NCBI RefSeq assembly: GCF_000620165.1
Contig: NZ_JHVN01000021.1
Coordinates: forward strand, 1 to 47,933
DNA length: 47,933 nt
Direction of reading: 5' to 3'
Origin: Anoxybacillus tepidamans PS2
Lineage (GTDB): Bacteria > Bacillota > Bacilli > Bacillales > Anoxybacillaceae
This document shows positions 10,676 through 18,921 of this stretch, piece by piece; the first letter of the stretch is position 1; each line of letters begins with the position of its first letter. The position numbers and the translations under genes were made by a program. The notes beneath the pieces were generated by a model. It had not been told where the DNA came from. It was given only the letters and a program-made list of their open reading frames with translations, and did not search any database.

Positions 10676-12136
10676 ATGTCACAAGAAGTAAGAGTGCGTT
10701 ATGCACCGAGTCCGACTGGCCATTTACATATCGGTGGAGCTCGCACGGCTTTATTTAACTATTTGTTTGCCCGTCATCATAACGGAAAGTTTATCGTACG
10801 AATTGAGGATACCGATATTGAGCGGAACGTGGCAGGCGGGGAACAATCCCAGCTTGAGAACTTAAAATGGCTCGGTATTGATTATGATGAATCAGTAGAT
10901 AAAGATGGCGGATACGGACCTTATCGCCAAACAGAACGTCTTGATATATACCGCCAATATACGGATGAATTGTTGGAAAAGGGATATGCGTATAAGTGTT
11001 TCTGTACGCCGGAAGAGCTCGAACAAGAACGTGAAGCGCAAAAGGCGGCAGGAATTGCAGCACCGCAGTACAGCGGAAAATGCCGTCGATTAACTCCTGA
11101 GCAAATCAAACAGCTTGAGGAGGAAGGAAAGCCGTACACCATTCGCATCAAAGTTCCGGAAGGAAAAGTATATGAATTTGAAGATATGGTTCGTGGCAAA
11201 GTTGTATTTGAATCAAAAGACATTGGTGATTGGGTCATCGTAAAGGCTAACGGCATTCCGACGTATAACTTTGCAGTAGTCATTGATGACCATTTAATGA
11301 AGATCACCCATGTATTCCGTGGAGAAGAGCATCTGTCTAATACGCCAAAACAATTAATGATCTACGACTACTTAGGATGGGAAGAACCAAAGTATGGGCA
11401 TATGACATTAATTGTGAACGAGAACCGCAAGAAGCTGTCTAAGCGTGATGAATCGATTATTCAATTTGTATCTCAATATAAAGAACTCGGCTATTTACCG
11501 GAAGCAATGTTTAACTTTTTCGCCTTATTAGGATGGTCGCCTGAAGGAGAGGAAGAAATTTTCACAAAAGAAGAGCTGATTCGTATATTTGATGTGTCGC
11601 GTTTATCGAAATCTCCTTCCATGTTTGATAAGCAAAAACTTACATGGATGAATAACCAATATATTAAGAAGCTCGATTTAGACCGGCTTGTTGAATTATC
11701 TCTCCCTCACTTAGTCAAGGCAGGACGCTTGCCAGAGCAAATGAGTGAAGAACAAAAAGAATGGGCACGTCAGTTAATCGCTTTATATCAAGAGCAAATG
11801 AGTTACGGCGCAGAGATCGTAGAGTTATCTGATCTATTCTTTAGAGAAGATATTGATTACGATGCTGAAGCGAAGGCCGTATTAGCGGAAGAACAGGTAC
11901 CGGATGTGCTAAAAACGTTCTTAGAGGAAATAAAAACTCTTGACACGTTTAACGCGGAAGCCATTAAAACGGCTATTAAAGCAGTGCAAAAGGCAACAGG
12001 ACAAAAAGGGAAAAAGCTGTTTATGCCAATCCGTGTAGCAACGACGGGACAAACGCACGGACCAGAGTTACCACTAGCTATTGAGCTGTTAGGCAAAGAA
12101 AAGGTCATGAGCCGGGTGGAAAAACTGATTAGTTAA
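10676..12136 (+). CDS. gltX: Glutamate--tRNA ligase
   Basis: GltX charges tRNA-Glu and, in Bacillus-type bacteria lacking GlnRS, also misacylates tRNA-Gln for later amidation. The 486-residue class I synthetase has [18 protein letters not shown] with the HIGG signature near residues 17-20, the KLSKR loop at 253-257, and an all-helical anticodon-binding C-terminal half. The ATG at 10676 lies nine bases after TGGAGGT, whereas the in-frame TTG at 10670 is too close to it. The gene is flanked by its own promoter and by the T-box of cysE-cysS. Confidence 0.97.
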   Translation: MSQEVRVRYAPSPTGHLHIGGARTALFNYLFARHHNGKFIVRIEDTDIERNVAGGEQSQLENLKWLGIDYDESVDKDGGYGPYRQTERLDIYRQYTDELLEKGYAYKCFCTPEELEQEREAQKAAGIAAPQYSGKCRRLTPEQIKQLEEEGKPYTIRIKVPEGKVYEFEDMVRGKVVFESKDIGDWVIVKANGIPTYNFAVVIDDHLMKITHVFRGEEHLSNTPKQLMIYDYLGWEEPKYGHMTLIVNENRKKLSKRDESIIQFVSQYKELGYLPEAMFNFFALLGWSPEGEEEIFTKEELIRIFDVSRLSKSPSMFDKQKLTWMNNQYIKKLDLDRLVELSLPHLVKAGRLPEQMSEEQKEWARQLIALYQEQMSYGAEIVELSDLFFREDIDYDAEAKAVLAEEQVPDVLKTFLEEIKTLDTFNAEAIKTAIKAVQKATGQKGKKLFMPIRVATTGQTHGPELPLAIELLGKEKVMSRVEKLIS

Positions 12137-12147
12137 CACTTTTGCTA

Positions 12148-12156
12148 TGTTATAAT
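12148..12156 (+). promoter_or_regulatory. Extended -10 promoter for cysE-cysS
   Basis: TGTTATAAT provides a consensus TATAAT (12151-12156) with the upstream TG of extended -10 promoters; no good -35 box is found at 16-18 bp. It lies just upstream of the T-box leader. Confidence 0.55.
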
Positions 12157-12200
12157 ATAGTTAATGTAATAAAAAACAAATTCAAAGTGGCATAAAACGT

Positions 12201-12450
12201 TGATGAGGAGAAGTAAAAAGCATCGACATTACAGAGAGAATCACCTTGGCTGGAAGTGATTTATGTTCGGTGCTTTTGAAATGCGCCTCTGAGTCTCCTT
12301 TCGAATCAGAGATGCTCTGTAGTAGAATGGGGCGGATTCTCTTCCGTTATAAGAGTTAAGGGAGCTAAACACATTAAATGTTTAGCTAAACAGAGTGGAA
12401 CCGCGCGTCGAGCGTCTCTGTGTGAACGAACACAGAGACGCTTTTTATTA
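12201..12450 (+). promoter_or_regulatory. T-box riboswitch (cysteine) of cysE-cysS
   Basis: The leader has all main T-box parts. Stem I contains AGTA (12212-12215) and a long arm AAAAGCATCGACAT pairing with ATGTTCGGTGCTTTT. Its specifier loop carries GAAATGC, with TGC (Cys codon) at 12282-12284. The T-box consensus is seen as GAGTGGAACCGCG (12393-12405). It is followed by a terminator with arms AGCGTCTCTGTG (12411-12422) and CACAGAGACGCT (12431-12442), then TTTTATT. Uncharged tRNA-Cys would stabilise the antiterminator and allow transcription of cysE and cysS when cysteine is short. Confidence 0.93.
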
Positions 12451-12482
12451 TTCTTCAAAGCAGGCAGGAGGGGGATGGATAT

Positions 12483-13148
12483 ATGTTCAAAACGTTGAAG
12501 GAAGACATCGAAGTGGTGTTTGAGCAAGATCCAGCGGCAAGAAGCTATTTGGAAGTTATTTTGACATATTCAGGGCTGCATGCAATTTGGGCACACCGCA
12601 TTGCCCATGCATTTTACAAACGGAAATTTTATTTTATTGCAAGATTGATTTCACAAATCAGCCGCTTTTTTACAGGGATCGAAATTCACCCAGGCGCCAA
12701 AATTGGCCGTCGCTTTTTTATCGACCACGGCATGGGAGTTGTGATTGGGGAAACGTGTGAAATTGGGGATAACGTAACGGTATATCAAGGTGTCACACTT
12801 GGGGGGACGGGAAAAGAAAAAGGAAAACGCCACCCAACGATCAAAGACAATTGTTTGATCGCAACAGGAGCCAAAGTGCTCGGATCGATTACTATCGGGG
12901 AAAACTCAAAAATAGGGGCGGGGTCGGTTGTGTTGAAAGATGTTCCTCCGAACTCTACAGTTGTCGGTATTCCGGGAACAGTGGTTGTACGTAATGGAGT
13001 AAAAGTGAAGAAAGATTTAAACCATACCGACTTGCCTGATCCAATTGCTGATCGTTTAAAAGCATTGGAAGAACAAATTCAAAAATTGCAGACAGAACTT
13101 CAAGAATTAAAGGAAGGGAAGAAACAAAATGAGCATTCAGCTTTATAA
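12483..13148 (+). CDS. cysE: Serine O-acetyltransferase
   Basis: CysE makes O-acetylserine from serine and acetyl-CoA, the committed step of cysteine synthesis. The 221-residue protein has a short N-terminal helical domain and a left-handed beta-helix of hexapeptide repeats ([41 protein letters not shown]), with the catalytic DHG and GGTG regions visible. A C-terminal coiled-coil-like tail ([18 protein letters not shown]) follows. It is controlled by the upstream cysteine T-box. Its 3' end overlaps the start of cysS by 20 bases, so synthesis and charging of cysteine are coupled. Confidence 0.96.
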   Translation: MFKTLKEDIEVVFEQDPAARSYLEVILTYSGLHAIWAHRIAHAFYKRKFYFIARLISQISRFFTGIEIHPGAKIGRRFFIDHGMGVVIGETCEIGDNVTVYQGVTLGGTGKEKGKRHPTIKDNCLIATGAKVLGSITIGENSKIGAGSVVLKDVPPNSTVVGIPGTVVVRNGVKVKKDLNHTDLPDPIADRLKALEEQIQKLQTELQELKEGKKQNEHSAL

Positions 13149-14526
13149 TACATTGACGCGTAAAAAAGAAAAATTTGAACCGATTGAACCGAACAAAGTG
13201 AAAATGTATGTCTGCGGTCCAACTGTATATAATTATATCCATATTGGGAACGCTCGTCCGGCTATTGTTTTTGACACGATTCGCCGCTATTTAGAATTTC
13301 GGGGCTATGACGTTCAATATGTCTCCAACTTTACCGATGTCGATGATAAATTGATTAAAGCAGCTAAAGAATTAGGGGAAGATGTTCCAACCATTGCCGA
13401 GCGTTTTATTCAAGCGTATTTTGAAGATGTATCAGCGCTAGGATGCAAAAAGGCAGACGTACATCCGCGCGTCACAGAAAGCATCGATATTATTATTGAA
13501 TTTATTGAGCAGTTGATTAAAAAAGGATATGCTTATGAAGTGAACGGAGATGTATATTATCGAACAAGAGCATTCGCTGAATATGGGAAGCTTTCTCATC
13601 AGTCAATTGACGAACTCCGAGCTGGAGCGCGCATTGAAATCGGAGAAAAGAAACAAGACCCGCTTGATTTTGCTTTGTGGAAAGCAGCAAAAGAAGGGGA
13701 GATTTCATGGGATAGCCCATGGGGAAAAGGCAGACCAGGATGGCACATCGAGTGCTCAGCCATGGCACGCAAGTACTTAGGAGACACAATCGATATCCAT
13801 GCGGGTGGTCAAGATTTGACGTTTCCGCATCACGAAAATGAGATTGCCCAGTCTGAGGCGTTGACAGGGAAAACATTTGCGAAATATTGGATGCACAACG
13901 GTTACATTAATATTAATAATGAAAAAATGTCTAAATCACTTGGAAATTTTGTACTCGTTCATGACATTATTAAACAAATCGATCCGCAAGTGCTACGCTT
14001 CTTTATGCTATCGGTTCATTATCGGCATCCAATCAACTATAGTCAAGAATTGTTAGAAAGCACGAAAAACGGGCTTGAGCGATTAAAGACGTCGTACTTT
14101 AATTTAAAGCATCGTTTATCAAGCAGCACCAATTTAACTCATGACGATGAGCAGTGGTTGAACGAAATTCAAGAATATCACCATGCGTTTATCCAAGAAA
14201 TGGACGATGATTTTAATACAGCAAACGCGATTGCCGTGTTATTTGAGCTGTCGAAGCAAGCAAATCTATATTTGCTTGAGCAAAACACATCTGAGAAAGT
14301 GATTAAGGCCTTTTTACATGAGTTTGAACAATTGTTTGGTGTACTTGGTATTGTTTTTCAGGAAAACGTGCTGTTAGATGAAGAAATTGAAGCACTGATT
14401 CAAAAACGAAACGACGCTCGAAAAAATCGAGATTTTGCTTTAGCGGATCAAATTCGCGATGAATTAAAAGCAAAAAATATTATCTTAGAGGATACACCAC
14501 AAGGAACGAGATGGAAAAGAGGATAA
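13129..14526 (+). CDS. cysS: Cysteine--tRNA ligase
   Basis: CysS attaches cysteine to tRNA-Cys. The 465-residue class I enzyme carries the zinc ligand Cys in [11 protein letters not shown], the HIGN signature (IHIGNARP), further zinc ligands in HIECSAMA and [13 protein letters not shown], and the KMSKSLGNF loop. A helical C-terminal anticodon-binding region follows. The start ATG lies inside the end of cysE after GGAAGGGAAG. Downstream mrnC follows after seven bases. Confidence 0.97.
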   Translation: MSIQLYNTLTRKKEKFEPIEPNKVKMYVCGPTVYNYIHIGNARPAIVFDTIRRYLEFRGYDVQYVSNFTDVDDKLIKAAKELGEDVPTIAERFIQAYFEDVSALGCKKADVHPRVTESIDIIIEFIEQLIKKGYAYEVNGDVYYRTRAFAEYGKLSHQSIDELRAGARIEIGEKKQDPLDFALWKAAKEGEISWDSPWGKGRPGWHIECSAMARKYLGDTIDIHAGGQDLTFPHHENEIAQSEALTGKTFAKYWMHNGYININNEKMSKSLGNFVLVHDIIKQIDPQVLRFFMLSVHYRHPINYSQELLESTKNGLERLKTSYFNLKHRLSSSTNLTHDDEQWLNEIQEYHHAFIQEMDDDFNTANAIAVLFELSKQANLYLLEQNTSEKVIKAFLHEFEQLFGVLGIVFQENVLLDEEIEALIQKRNDARKNRDFALADQIRDELKAKNIILEDTPQGTRWKRG

Positions 14527-14533
14527 GAACGGA

Positions 14534-14953
14534 ATGGGTTTTTTTTCAGAAATAAAAGATGTAAAACAGCTCAATGGTCTAGCCCTTGCTTATATTGGTG
14601 ATGCCGTCTATGAATTATATGTACGGCATCGCCTCCTTTCTAAAGGCAATGTTAAACCAAATCAACTTCATCGACAGGCGATTCGATATGTTTCAGCAAA
14701 AGCTCAAGCGCAAACGCTGCTGTTGATGTTGGAACAATCGATATTGACAGAAGAGGAAGAAGCGGTTGTACGCCGAGGAAGAAATGCGAAATCAGCCACG
14801 ATTCCTAAAAATACAGATGTTCAAACGTATCGTTATAGCACAGCCTTTGAAGCGCTCATTGGTTATCATTTCTTAGGAAATAATGAAGAACGGATGGAAG
14901 AATTGATTCGCTATTCGTTTGACATTATTGAAAACCAAGAAAGGAAGTTGTAG
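14534..14953 (+). CDS. mrnC: Mini-ribonuclease 3
   Basis: Mini-III matures 23S rRNA by cleaving the double-stranded precursor stems in Bacillus. The 139-residue protein is an RNase III catalytic domain without the dsRNA-binding domain. It starts [23 protein letters not shown], which includes the catalytic acidic residue region (AYIGDAVYE), and contains [23 protein letters not shown], the second acidic cluster. It sits between cysS and rlmB, two bases before the latter, in the order normal for the family. Confidence 0.95.
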   Translation: MGFFSEIKDVKQLNGLALAYIGDAVYELYVRHRLLSKGNVKPNQLHRQAIRYVSAKAQAQTLLLMLEQSILTEEEEAVVRRGRNAKSATIPKNTDVQTYRYSTAFEALIGYHFLGNNEERMEELIRYSFDIIENQERKL

Positions 14954-14955
14954 GA

Positions 14956-15693
14956 ATGGATTTTATTATCGGAAAAAATCCCGTGATAGAGGCGTTAAAG
15001 TCGGAAAGAGACATAAACAAAATTTGGATAGCTGAAGGATCACAACGCGGAACGATGCAATCCATTATCCAGTTGGCGAAGCAACAAAATGTGATTGTCC
15101 AGTATGTACCGAGACAAAAACTTGATCAAATGGTAGATGGAAACCATCAAGGTGTTGTCGCCCAAGTCGCTGCTTATCAATACCATGATATTGACGATTT
15201 ATTTCGCCGTGCAACAGACAGAGATGAACAACCTTTTTTCTTGCTTTTGGACGAGCTAGAAGATCCGCATAACTTAGGATCTATTATGCGAACAGCAGAT
15301 GCGGTAGGGGCGCATGGGATCATCATTCCGAAGCGCCGTTCGGTCGGATTAACAGCCACGGTTGCGAAAGCTTCAACAGGAGCGATTGAACACATTCCCG
15401 TTGCTCGAGTTACGAATTTGGCACGAACGATTGATGAGTTAAAAGATCGAGGAGTATGGATTGTCGGTACAGACGCGAAAGCAAGCGATGATTATCGCCA
15501 GCTCGATGGAACAATGCCGCTTGCGCTTGTAATCGGCAGCGAAGGAAAAGGAATCGGAAGGTTAATTTTAGAGAAATGCGACTTTTTAGTCCGCCTGCCG
15601 ATGCGAGGCCATGTCACATCCTTAAATGCATCGGTCGCTGCTAGTTTATTAATGTATGAGGTGTATCGTAAACGATATCCTTTAGGAGAATAG
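14956..15693 (+). CDS. rlmB: 23S rRNA (guanosine-2'-O-)-methyltransferase RlmB-type (TrmH/SpoU family)
   Basis: The 245-residue protein has an N-terminal substrate-binding domain (IIGKNPVIEALKS) and a C-terminal SPOUT knot with the three family motifs: NLGSIMRTADAVGA, VIGSEGKGI and LPMRGHVTSLNASVAASLL. This corresponds to YacO/RlmB of Bacillus, assigned to ribose methylation of 23S rRNA at the position equivalent to G2251. The exact target is by homology. The gene lies in a tight cluster with mrnC and rae1, all RNA-processing genes. Confidence 0.93.
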   Translation: MDFIIGKNPVIEALKSERDINKIWIAEGSQRGTMQSIIQLAKQQNVIVQYVPRQKLDQMVDGNHQGVVAQVAAYQYHDIDDLFRRATDRDEQPFFLLLDELEDPHNLGSIMRTADAVGAHGIIIPKRRSVGLTATVAKASTGAIEHIPVARVTNLARTIDELKDRGVWIVGTDAKASDDYRQLDGTMPLALVIGSEGKGIGRLILEKCDFLVRLPMRGHVTSLNASVAASLLMYEVYRKRYPLGE

Positions 15694-15698
15694 TTTTT

Positions 15699-16208
15699 AT
15701 GGATATCCTTGTTGTTGACGGCTATAACATGATTGGTGCTTGGCCAGAGCTTCGGAAATTAAAAGAATTTGACCTTGCTGCCGCAAGGGACTTATTGATT
15801 TCCAAAATGGCCGAATACCAAGGGTTTACAGGATATAAAGTTATTATCGTTTTCGATGCACATCTCGTACAAGGGATTGAGAAAAAATATACGAATCACC
15901 AAGTCGATGTTATTTTTACAAGAGAGAATGAGACAGCCGATGAGCGAATCGAAAAACTTGCTAAACAATTAATTAACGTTCGAACAAAAGTATATGTTGC
16001 TACTTCCGATTATACAGAACAATGGGCCATTTTTGGACAAGGAGCTCTACGGAAGTCTGCCCGGGAATTATTAATTGAAGTGGAATCAATCGAACGGAGT
16101 ATTTCAAAAAAAGTCGAAAAAATATACGAACAAAAACCATTATCCAAAATCCCTTTGACAGACGAAGTAGCAAGAATTTTCGAAAGATGGCGAAGAGGCG
16201 AAAAATGA
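15699..16208 (+). CDS. rae1: Ribosome-dependent mRNA endonuclease Rae1 (YacP)
   Basis: The 169-residue protein is a NYN (PIN-like) nuclease domain: DILVVDGYNMIGAWPEL at the start carries the first catalytic Asp, KVIIVFDAHLVQG the second, and FTRENETADERIEKLAKQL the third acidic set. In B. subtilis YacP/Rae1 enters the ribosomal A site and cuts certain mRNAs there. It lies five bases after rlmB, and the sigH promoter begins just beyond its stop. Confidence 0.92.
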   Translation: MDILVVDGYNMIGAWPELRKLKEFDLAAARDLLISKMAEYQGFTGYKVIIVFDAHLVQGIEKKYTNHQVDVIFTRENETADERIEKLAKQLINVRTKVYVATSDYTEQWAIFGQGALRKSARELLIEVESIERSISKKVEKIYEQKPLSKIPLTDEVARIFERWRRGEK

Positions 16209-16212
16209 GTGG

Positions 16213-16242
16213 TTGACGCTGTAAAATTTTGTACTGTATAAT
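16213..16242 (+). promoter_or_regulatory. Sigma-A-type promoter of sigH
   Basis: TTGACG (16213-16218) and TATAAT (16237-16242) with an 18-bp spacer lie immediately after the rae1 stop codon and 35 bp before the sigH start. In Bacillus this promoter is a target of AbrB; I see no operator that could be assigned from sequence alone. Confidence 0.8.
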
Positions 16243-16276
16243 AATTCTAGCGATTTGTGCGGTCGGAGGGATCGGC

Positions 16277-16927
16277 GTGGGCGAAGGCTTCAAAATTAAA
16301 AATGATCAAAAATTTGAACAATTTGAAGATGAAGAATTGGTTGAGCGTGTTCATCAGGGGGATAGCGACGCCTTAGACTTCTTGATCCATAAATATCAAA
16401 ATTTTGTTCGGGCAAAAGCACGTTCTTATTTCTTAGTAGGGGCAGATCGAGAAGATATTATTCAAGAGGGAATGATTGGGCTATACAAAGCTATCCGTGA
16501 TTTTAAGGAGGACAAGCTTACTTCTTTTAAAGCCTTTGCGGAATTATGCATTACGCGACAAATGATTACCGCAATCAAGACGGCAACAAGACAAAAGCAC
16601 ATCCCTCTCAATTCGTATGTTTCCCTTGACAAACCGATTTACGATGATGAATCAGACCGAACATTAATGGATGTTATTTCTGGGACAAAAGCGACAGATC
16701 CGGAAGAGCTTATTATTAATCGTGAAGAAGTAGATGATATTGAAGTAAAAATGACGGAACTTTTGAGTGATTTGGAGCGAAAAGTTCTTGTTCTATACTT
16801 AGACGGGCGATCATATCAAGAAATTTCTGAGGAACTCAACCGCCATGTTAAATCCATCGACAATGCGTTGCAGCGTGTAAAGCGAAAATTAGAGAGGTAT
16901 TTAGAATACAGAGAGGTTAGTTTATAA
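16277..16927 (+). CDS. sigH: RNA polymerase sigma-H factor
   Basis: SigH (Spo0H) directs transcription of early sporulation, competence and transition-state genes. The 216-residue sigma-70-family protein has region 2 with FLIHKYQNFVRAKARSYFL and ADREDIIQEGMIGLYKAIRDF, the highly conserved ITAIKTATRQKHIPLNSYVSLD segment, and region 4 helix-turn-helix (LDGRSYQEISEELNRHVKSIDNAL). The start is the GTG at 16277, seven bases after GGAGGG and matching the family's length; the upstream ATG at 16229 precedes the ribosome-binding site. Its presence argues for a spore-forming lineage. Confidence 0.96.
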   Translation: MGEGFKIKNDQKFEQFEDEELVERVHQGDSDALDFLIHKYQNFVRAKARSYFLVGADREDIIQEGMIGLYKAIRDFKEDKLTSFKAFAELCITRQMITAIKTATRQKHIPLNSYVSLDKPIYDDESDRTLMDVISGTKATDPEELIINREEVDDIEVKMTELLSDLERKVLVLYLDGRSYQEISEELNRHVKSIDNALQRVKRKLERYLEYREVSL

Positions 16928-16962
16928 CAAACATGCAAAGACGACTGGGACGCTATTGGTCA

Positions 16963-16991
16963 TTGACATAAGAAATATGTATGTGTTAAAT
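16963..16991 (+). promoter_or_regulatory. Putative promoter of rpmG-secE
   Basis: TTGACA (16963-16968) and TTAAAT (16986-16991) have a 17-bp spacer and lie 34 bp upstream of the rpmG start. Confidence 0.65.
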
Positions 16992-17025
16992 TTTTAAAGA
17001 CATACTGTAGAACGGTGGGACACCT

Positions 17026-17175
17026 ATGAGCAACAAGGTAGTATTAGCCTGCAACGAATGCAGCAGCCGTAATTATTCGACTAGAAAAAATCCTATAAAT
17101 GTTCAGGAGCGTCTAGAAATCAAAAAATTTTGCAAAGTATGCAACCGACATACACTCCACCGCGAAACGAAGTGA
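17026..17175 (+). CDS. rpmG: 50S ribosomal protein L33, zinc-binding type
   Basis: A 49-residue small ribosomal protein starting [22 protein letters not shown], with the zinc-binding pairs CNEC (9-12) and CKVC (36-39). It is therefore the C+ form, as expected for the paralogue next to secE in Bacillus. Other L33 copies, including zinc-free ones, would be elsewhere. The gene is short but unambiguous, with GTGGGA upstream of the ATG. Confidence 0.95.
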   Translation: MSNKVVLACNECSSRNYSTRKNPINVQERLEIKKFCKVCNRHTLHRETK

Positions 17176-17217
17176 ATATTTGTAAAGGCAGCTCTAAGTT
17201 GTTGGAGGTTACTAATT

Positions 17218-17400
17218 ATGCAGCGTATTATAAAATTTTTTAACGAAGTTGCACGTGAGATGAAAAAGGTCAGTTGGCCTAAAAGAAAAGAACTTGTTAA
17301 CTATACCATTACTGTACTGGCGACTGTTGCATTTATGACGATCTTTTTTGCGGTTGTAGATTTGGGGATTTCTTCTTTAATTCGCTTAGTGCTTGAATAA
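17218..17400 (+). CDS. secE: Preprotein translocase subunit SecE
   Basis: SecE clamps SecY in the protein-export channel. This 60-residue single-span form is typical of Firmicutes: an amphipathic N-terminal helix FNEVAREMKKVSWPKRKELVNYT, then one hydrophobic membrane helix (about 32-55). The start follows TTGGAGG. Its gene lies between rpmG and nusG as in nearly all bacteria. Confidence 0.96.
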   Translation: MQRIIKFFNEVAREMKKVSWPKRKELVNYTITVLATVAFMTIFFAVVDLGISSLIRLVLE

Positions 17401-17448
17401 TGAACGTTCTAGTATGGTATAATGAAAAATAATAAGGTAGACAATCTA

Positions 17449-17472
17449 AAGCCCGGAAACGGGTTTTTATTT
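17449..17472 (+). terminator. Short terminator or attenuator between secE and nusG
   Basis: AAGCCCG and CGGGTTT pair around a GAAA tetraloop and are followed by TTTTATTTT. It is small but GC-rich with a stable tetraloop. It separates secE from nusG and may terminate partially. Confidence 0.7.
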
Positions 17473-17500
17473 TGCTTATAAAATATTAATTGTCGCTTAG

Positions 17501-17531
17501 GGAGGGAAGGACATTTAAGTCCCAGTCAATG
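17501..17531 (+). promoter_or_regulatory. Distant Shine-Dalgarno with intervening hairpin before nusG
   Basis: The only good ribosome-binding site, GGAGGG (17501-17506), is 22 bases before the nusG ATG, too far for normal initiation. Between them GGAC (17509-17512) can pair with GTCC (17519-17522) around ATTTAA. Folding this hairpin would reduce the effective gap to about eight bases. This is inference from sequence. Confidence 0.5.
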
Positions 17532-18062
17532 GAGAAAAATTGGTATGTCATTCATACATATTCGGGTTATGAAAACAAAGTTAAAGCTAACTTGGAAAAA
17601 AGATTAGAATCAATGGGGATGCAAGATAAAATTTTTCGTGTAGTTGTACCTGAAGAAGAGGAAACTGATACAAAAAACGGAAAGAAAAAAGTAACGAAAC
17701 GGAAAGTGTTCCCGGGATACGTGCTAGTTGAAATGATTATGACCGACGATTCATGGTACGTAGTGCGAAACACGCCTGGAGTGACGGGATTTGTCGGATC
17801 GAGCGGAGCGGGATCGAAACCAACCCCTCTTCTTGAAGAAGAAGTTCATTTGATTCTAAAACGTATGGGAGTACCGTTAACAGAGCTTGACTTTGATTAC
17901 GAGTTGAAAGAAACGGTGCAAGTAAAGGAAGGGCCTTTTGCGAACTTCACTGGAACCATTGAAGAAATTGATATGGATAGAAGAAAGGTTAAAGTGCTCG
18001 TCAACATGTTCGGACGGGAAACACCAGTCGAACTTGATTTTTCGCAAATTGAAAAAATATAA
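17529..18062 (+). CDS. nusG: Transcription elongation/antitermination factor NusG
   Basis: NusG binds the clamp of RNA polymerase and influences pausing and termination. The 177-residue protein has the NGN domain starting MEKNWYVIHTYSGYENKVK, the conserved FPGYVLVEM and VRNTPGVTGFVG segments, and a C-terminal KOW domain (VKEGPFANFTGTIEEID...). The start is fixed by homology at 17529. An in-frame TTG at 17490 precedes the Shine-Dalgarno and is unlikely. See the separate entry on the unusual ribosome-binding site. Confidence 0.96.
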   Translation: MEKNWYVIHTYSGYENKVKANLEKRLESMGMQDKIFRVVVPEEEETDTKNGKKKVTKRKVFPGYVLVEMIMTDDSWYVVRNTPGVTGFVGSSGAGSKPTPLLEEEVHLILKRMGVPLTELDFDYELKETVQVKEGPFANFTGTIEEIDMDRRKVKVLVNMFGRETPVELDFSQIEKI

Positions 18063-18121
18063 TATGAAATAACTTGCAATCAAAAAGGAAAAGTGATACT
18101 ATTTTATAGTCAGTATATCTC

Positions 18122-18150
18122 TTGACACAGGTATTAACCTGCTGATAAAA
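18122..18150 (+). promoter_or_regulatory. Putative promoter of rplK-rplA
   Basis: TTGACA (18122-18127) is followed after 17 bp by ATAAAA (18145-18150), a weak -10. The spacer contains the inverted repeat CAGGT-ATTA-ACCTG (18128-18141). A long leader of over 220 bases follows before rplK. Confidence 0.5.
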
Positions 18151-18189
18151 GCGATAAATAAACAACTTTCTATTCAAATTGCAATGAAC

Positions 18190-18327
18190 TTATACATCTC
18201 AAAATATGTATAAGGGAGCCGGTTAAGAATAGGAAAGTGTCCCCCTATTTTTAAATAATAGGGATGAAAGGGTGCGAGGTTACATCCTAACAAGAATAAT
18301 GTTATAGTTAAGCATTATTCATAACCT
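18190..18327 (+). promoter_or_regulatory. Structured rplK leader, upstream part
   Basis: Three further hairpins precede the L1 site. TTATACAT (18190-18197) pairs with ATGTATAA (18206-18213). CCCTATT (18243-18249) pairs with AATAGGG (18257-18263). AGGTTA (18277-18282) pairs with TAACCT (18322-18327), enclosing GAATAATG / CATTATTC (18294-18301 / 18313-18320). No T-run follows any of them, so they are not plain terminators. Their role is unknown to me. Confidence 0.5.
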
Positions 18328-18333
18328 AAATGA

Positions 18334-18359
18334 GTGGGAGGGAAAATCCCTAATACCAC
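18334..18359 (+). promoter_or_regulatory. Ribosomal protein L1 binding site in the rplK leader
   Basis: GTGG (18334-18337), GA, GGG (18340-18342), a five-base loop, CCC (18348-18350), TAATA, CCAC (18356-18359) reproduce the L1 site of 23S rRNA, where GUGGGAGG faces an asymmetric AAUA-CCAC strand. Free L1 is known to repress the L11-L1 operon by binding such a mimic. It lies 26 bases before the rplK start codon. Confidence 0.8.
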
Positions 18360-18385
18360 ATCACGGACTTAAGGAGGTGTGTCTC

Positions 18386-18811
18386 GTGGCTAAAAAAGTA
18401 ATCAAGGTTGTAAAGCTACAAATTCCTGCAGGTAAAGCGAACCCAGCACCGCCAGTTGGTCCAGCTTTAGGTCAAGCCGGTGTTAATATCATGGGGTTCT
18501 GTAAAGAATTCAATGCTCGTACAGCTGACCAAGCAGGTTTGATCATTCCTGTTGAAATTACGGTATACGAGGACCGTTCATTTACATTCATTACAAAAAC
18601 TCCACCTGCTGCTGTATTACTTAAAAAAGCAGCTGGTATCGAGTCAGGTTCTGGTGAGCCAAACCGTAATAAGGTAGCAACAATCAAGCGCGATAAAGTG
18701 CGTGAGATTGCTGAAACGAAAATGCCAGATTTAAATGCGGCTAGCATTGAAGCTGCAATGCGCATGGTTGAGGGTACTGCGCGTAGCATGGGTATCGTTA
18801 TCGAAGACTAA
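18386..18811 (+). CDS. rplK: 50S ribosomal protein L11
   Basis: L11 forms the GTPase-associated centre with 23S rRNA helices 43-44 and is needed for factor-dependent GTP hydrolysis and for RelA activation. The 141-residue protein begins [30 protein letters not shown], with the proline-rich N-terminal segment where thiopeptide resistance arises unaltered. The GTG at 18386 is the start: AAGGAGGTG precedes it and it matches the family N-terminus; the in-frame codon at 18377 overlaps the ribosome-binding site. Translation is probably controlled by L1 through the leader. Confidence 0.97.
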   Translation: MAKKVIKVVKLQIPAGKANPAPPVGPALGQAGVNIMGFCKEFNARTADQAGLIIPVEITVYEDRSFTFITKTPPAAVLLKKAAGIESGSGEPNRNKVATIKRDKVREIAETKMPDLNAASIEAAMRMVEGTARSMGIVIED

Positions 18812-18835
18812 TTGCCCAATATAATCTGGCCAGCG

Positions 18836-18873
18836 AAGGTTGCGAATACAGGAATGTTCTGTTTCGCAACCTT
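18836..18873 (+). terminator. Hairpin between rplK and rplA, possible attenuator
   Basis: AAGGTTGCGAA (18836-18846) pairs with TTCGCAACCTT (18863-18873), and the loop has an extra ACAG / CTGT pairing. It is followed by TATTCGT, a poor T-run, so termination would be partial at best. Confidence 0.5.
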
Positions 18874-18921
18874 TATTCGTGGGAGGTTATTCCGTTAAAA
18901 CCACAAAAGGAGGATTTTTAA

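Noticed and set aside
13550-13780. Plus-strand shifted frame inside cysS
   Set aside because: It overlaps the catalytic domain of cysS out of frame and has no initiation signal.
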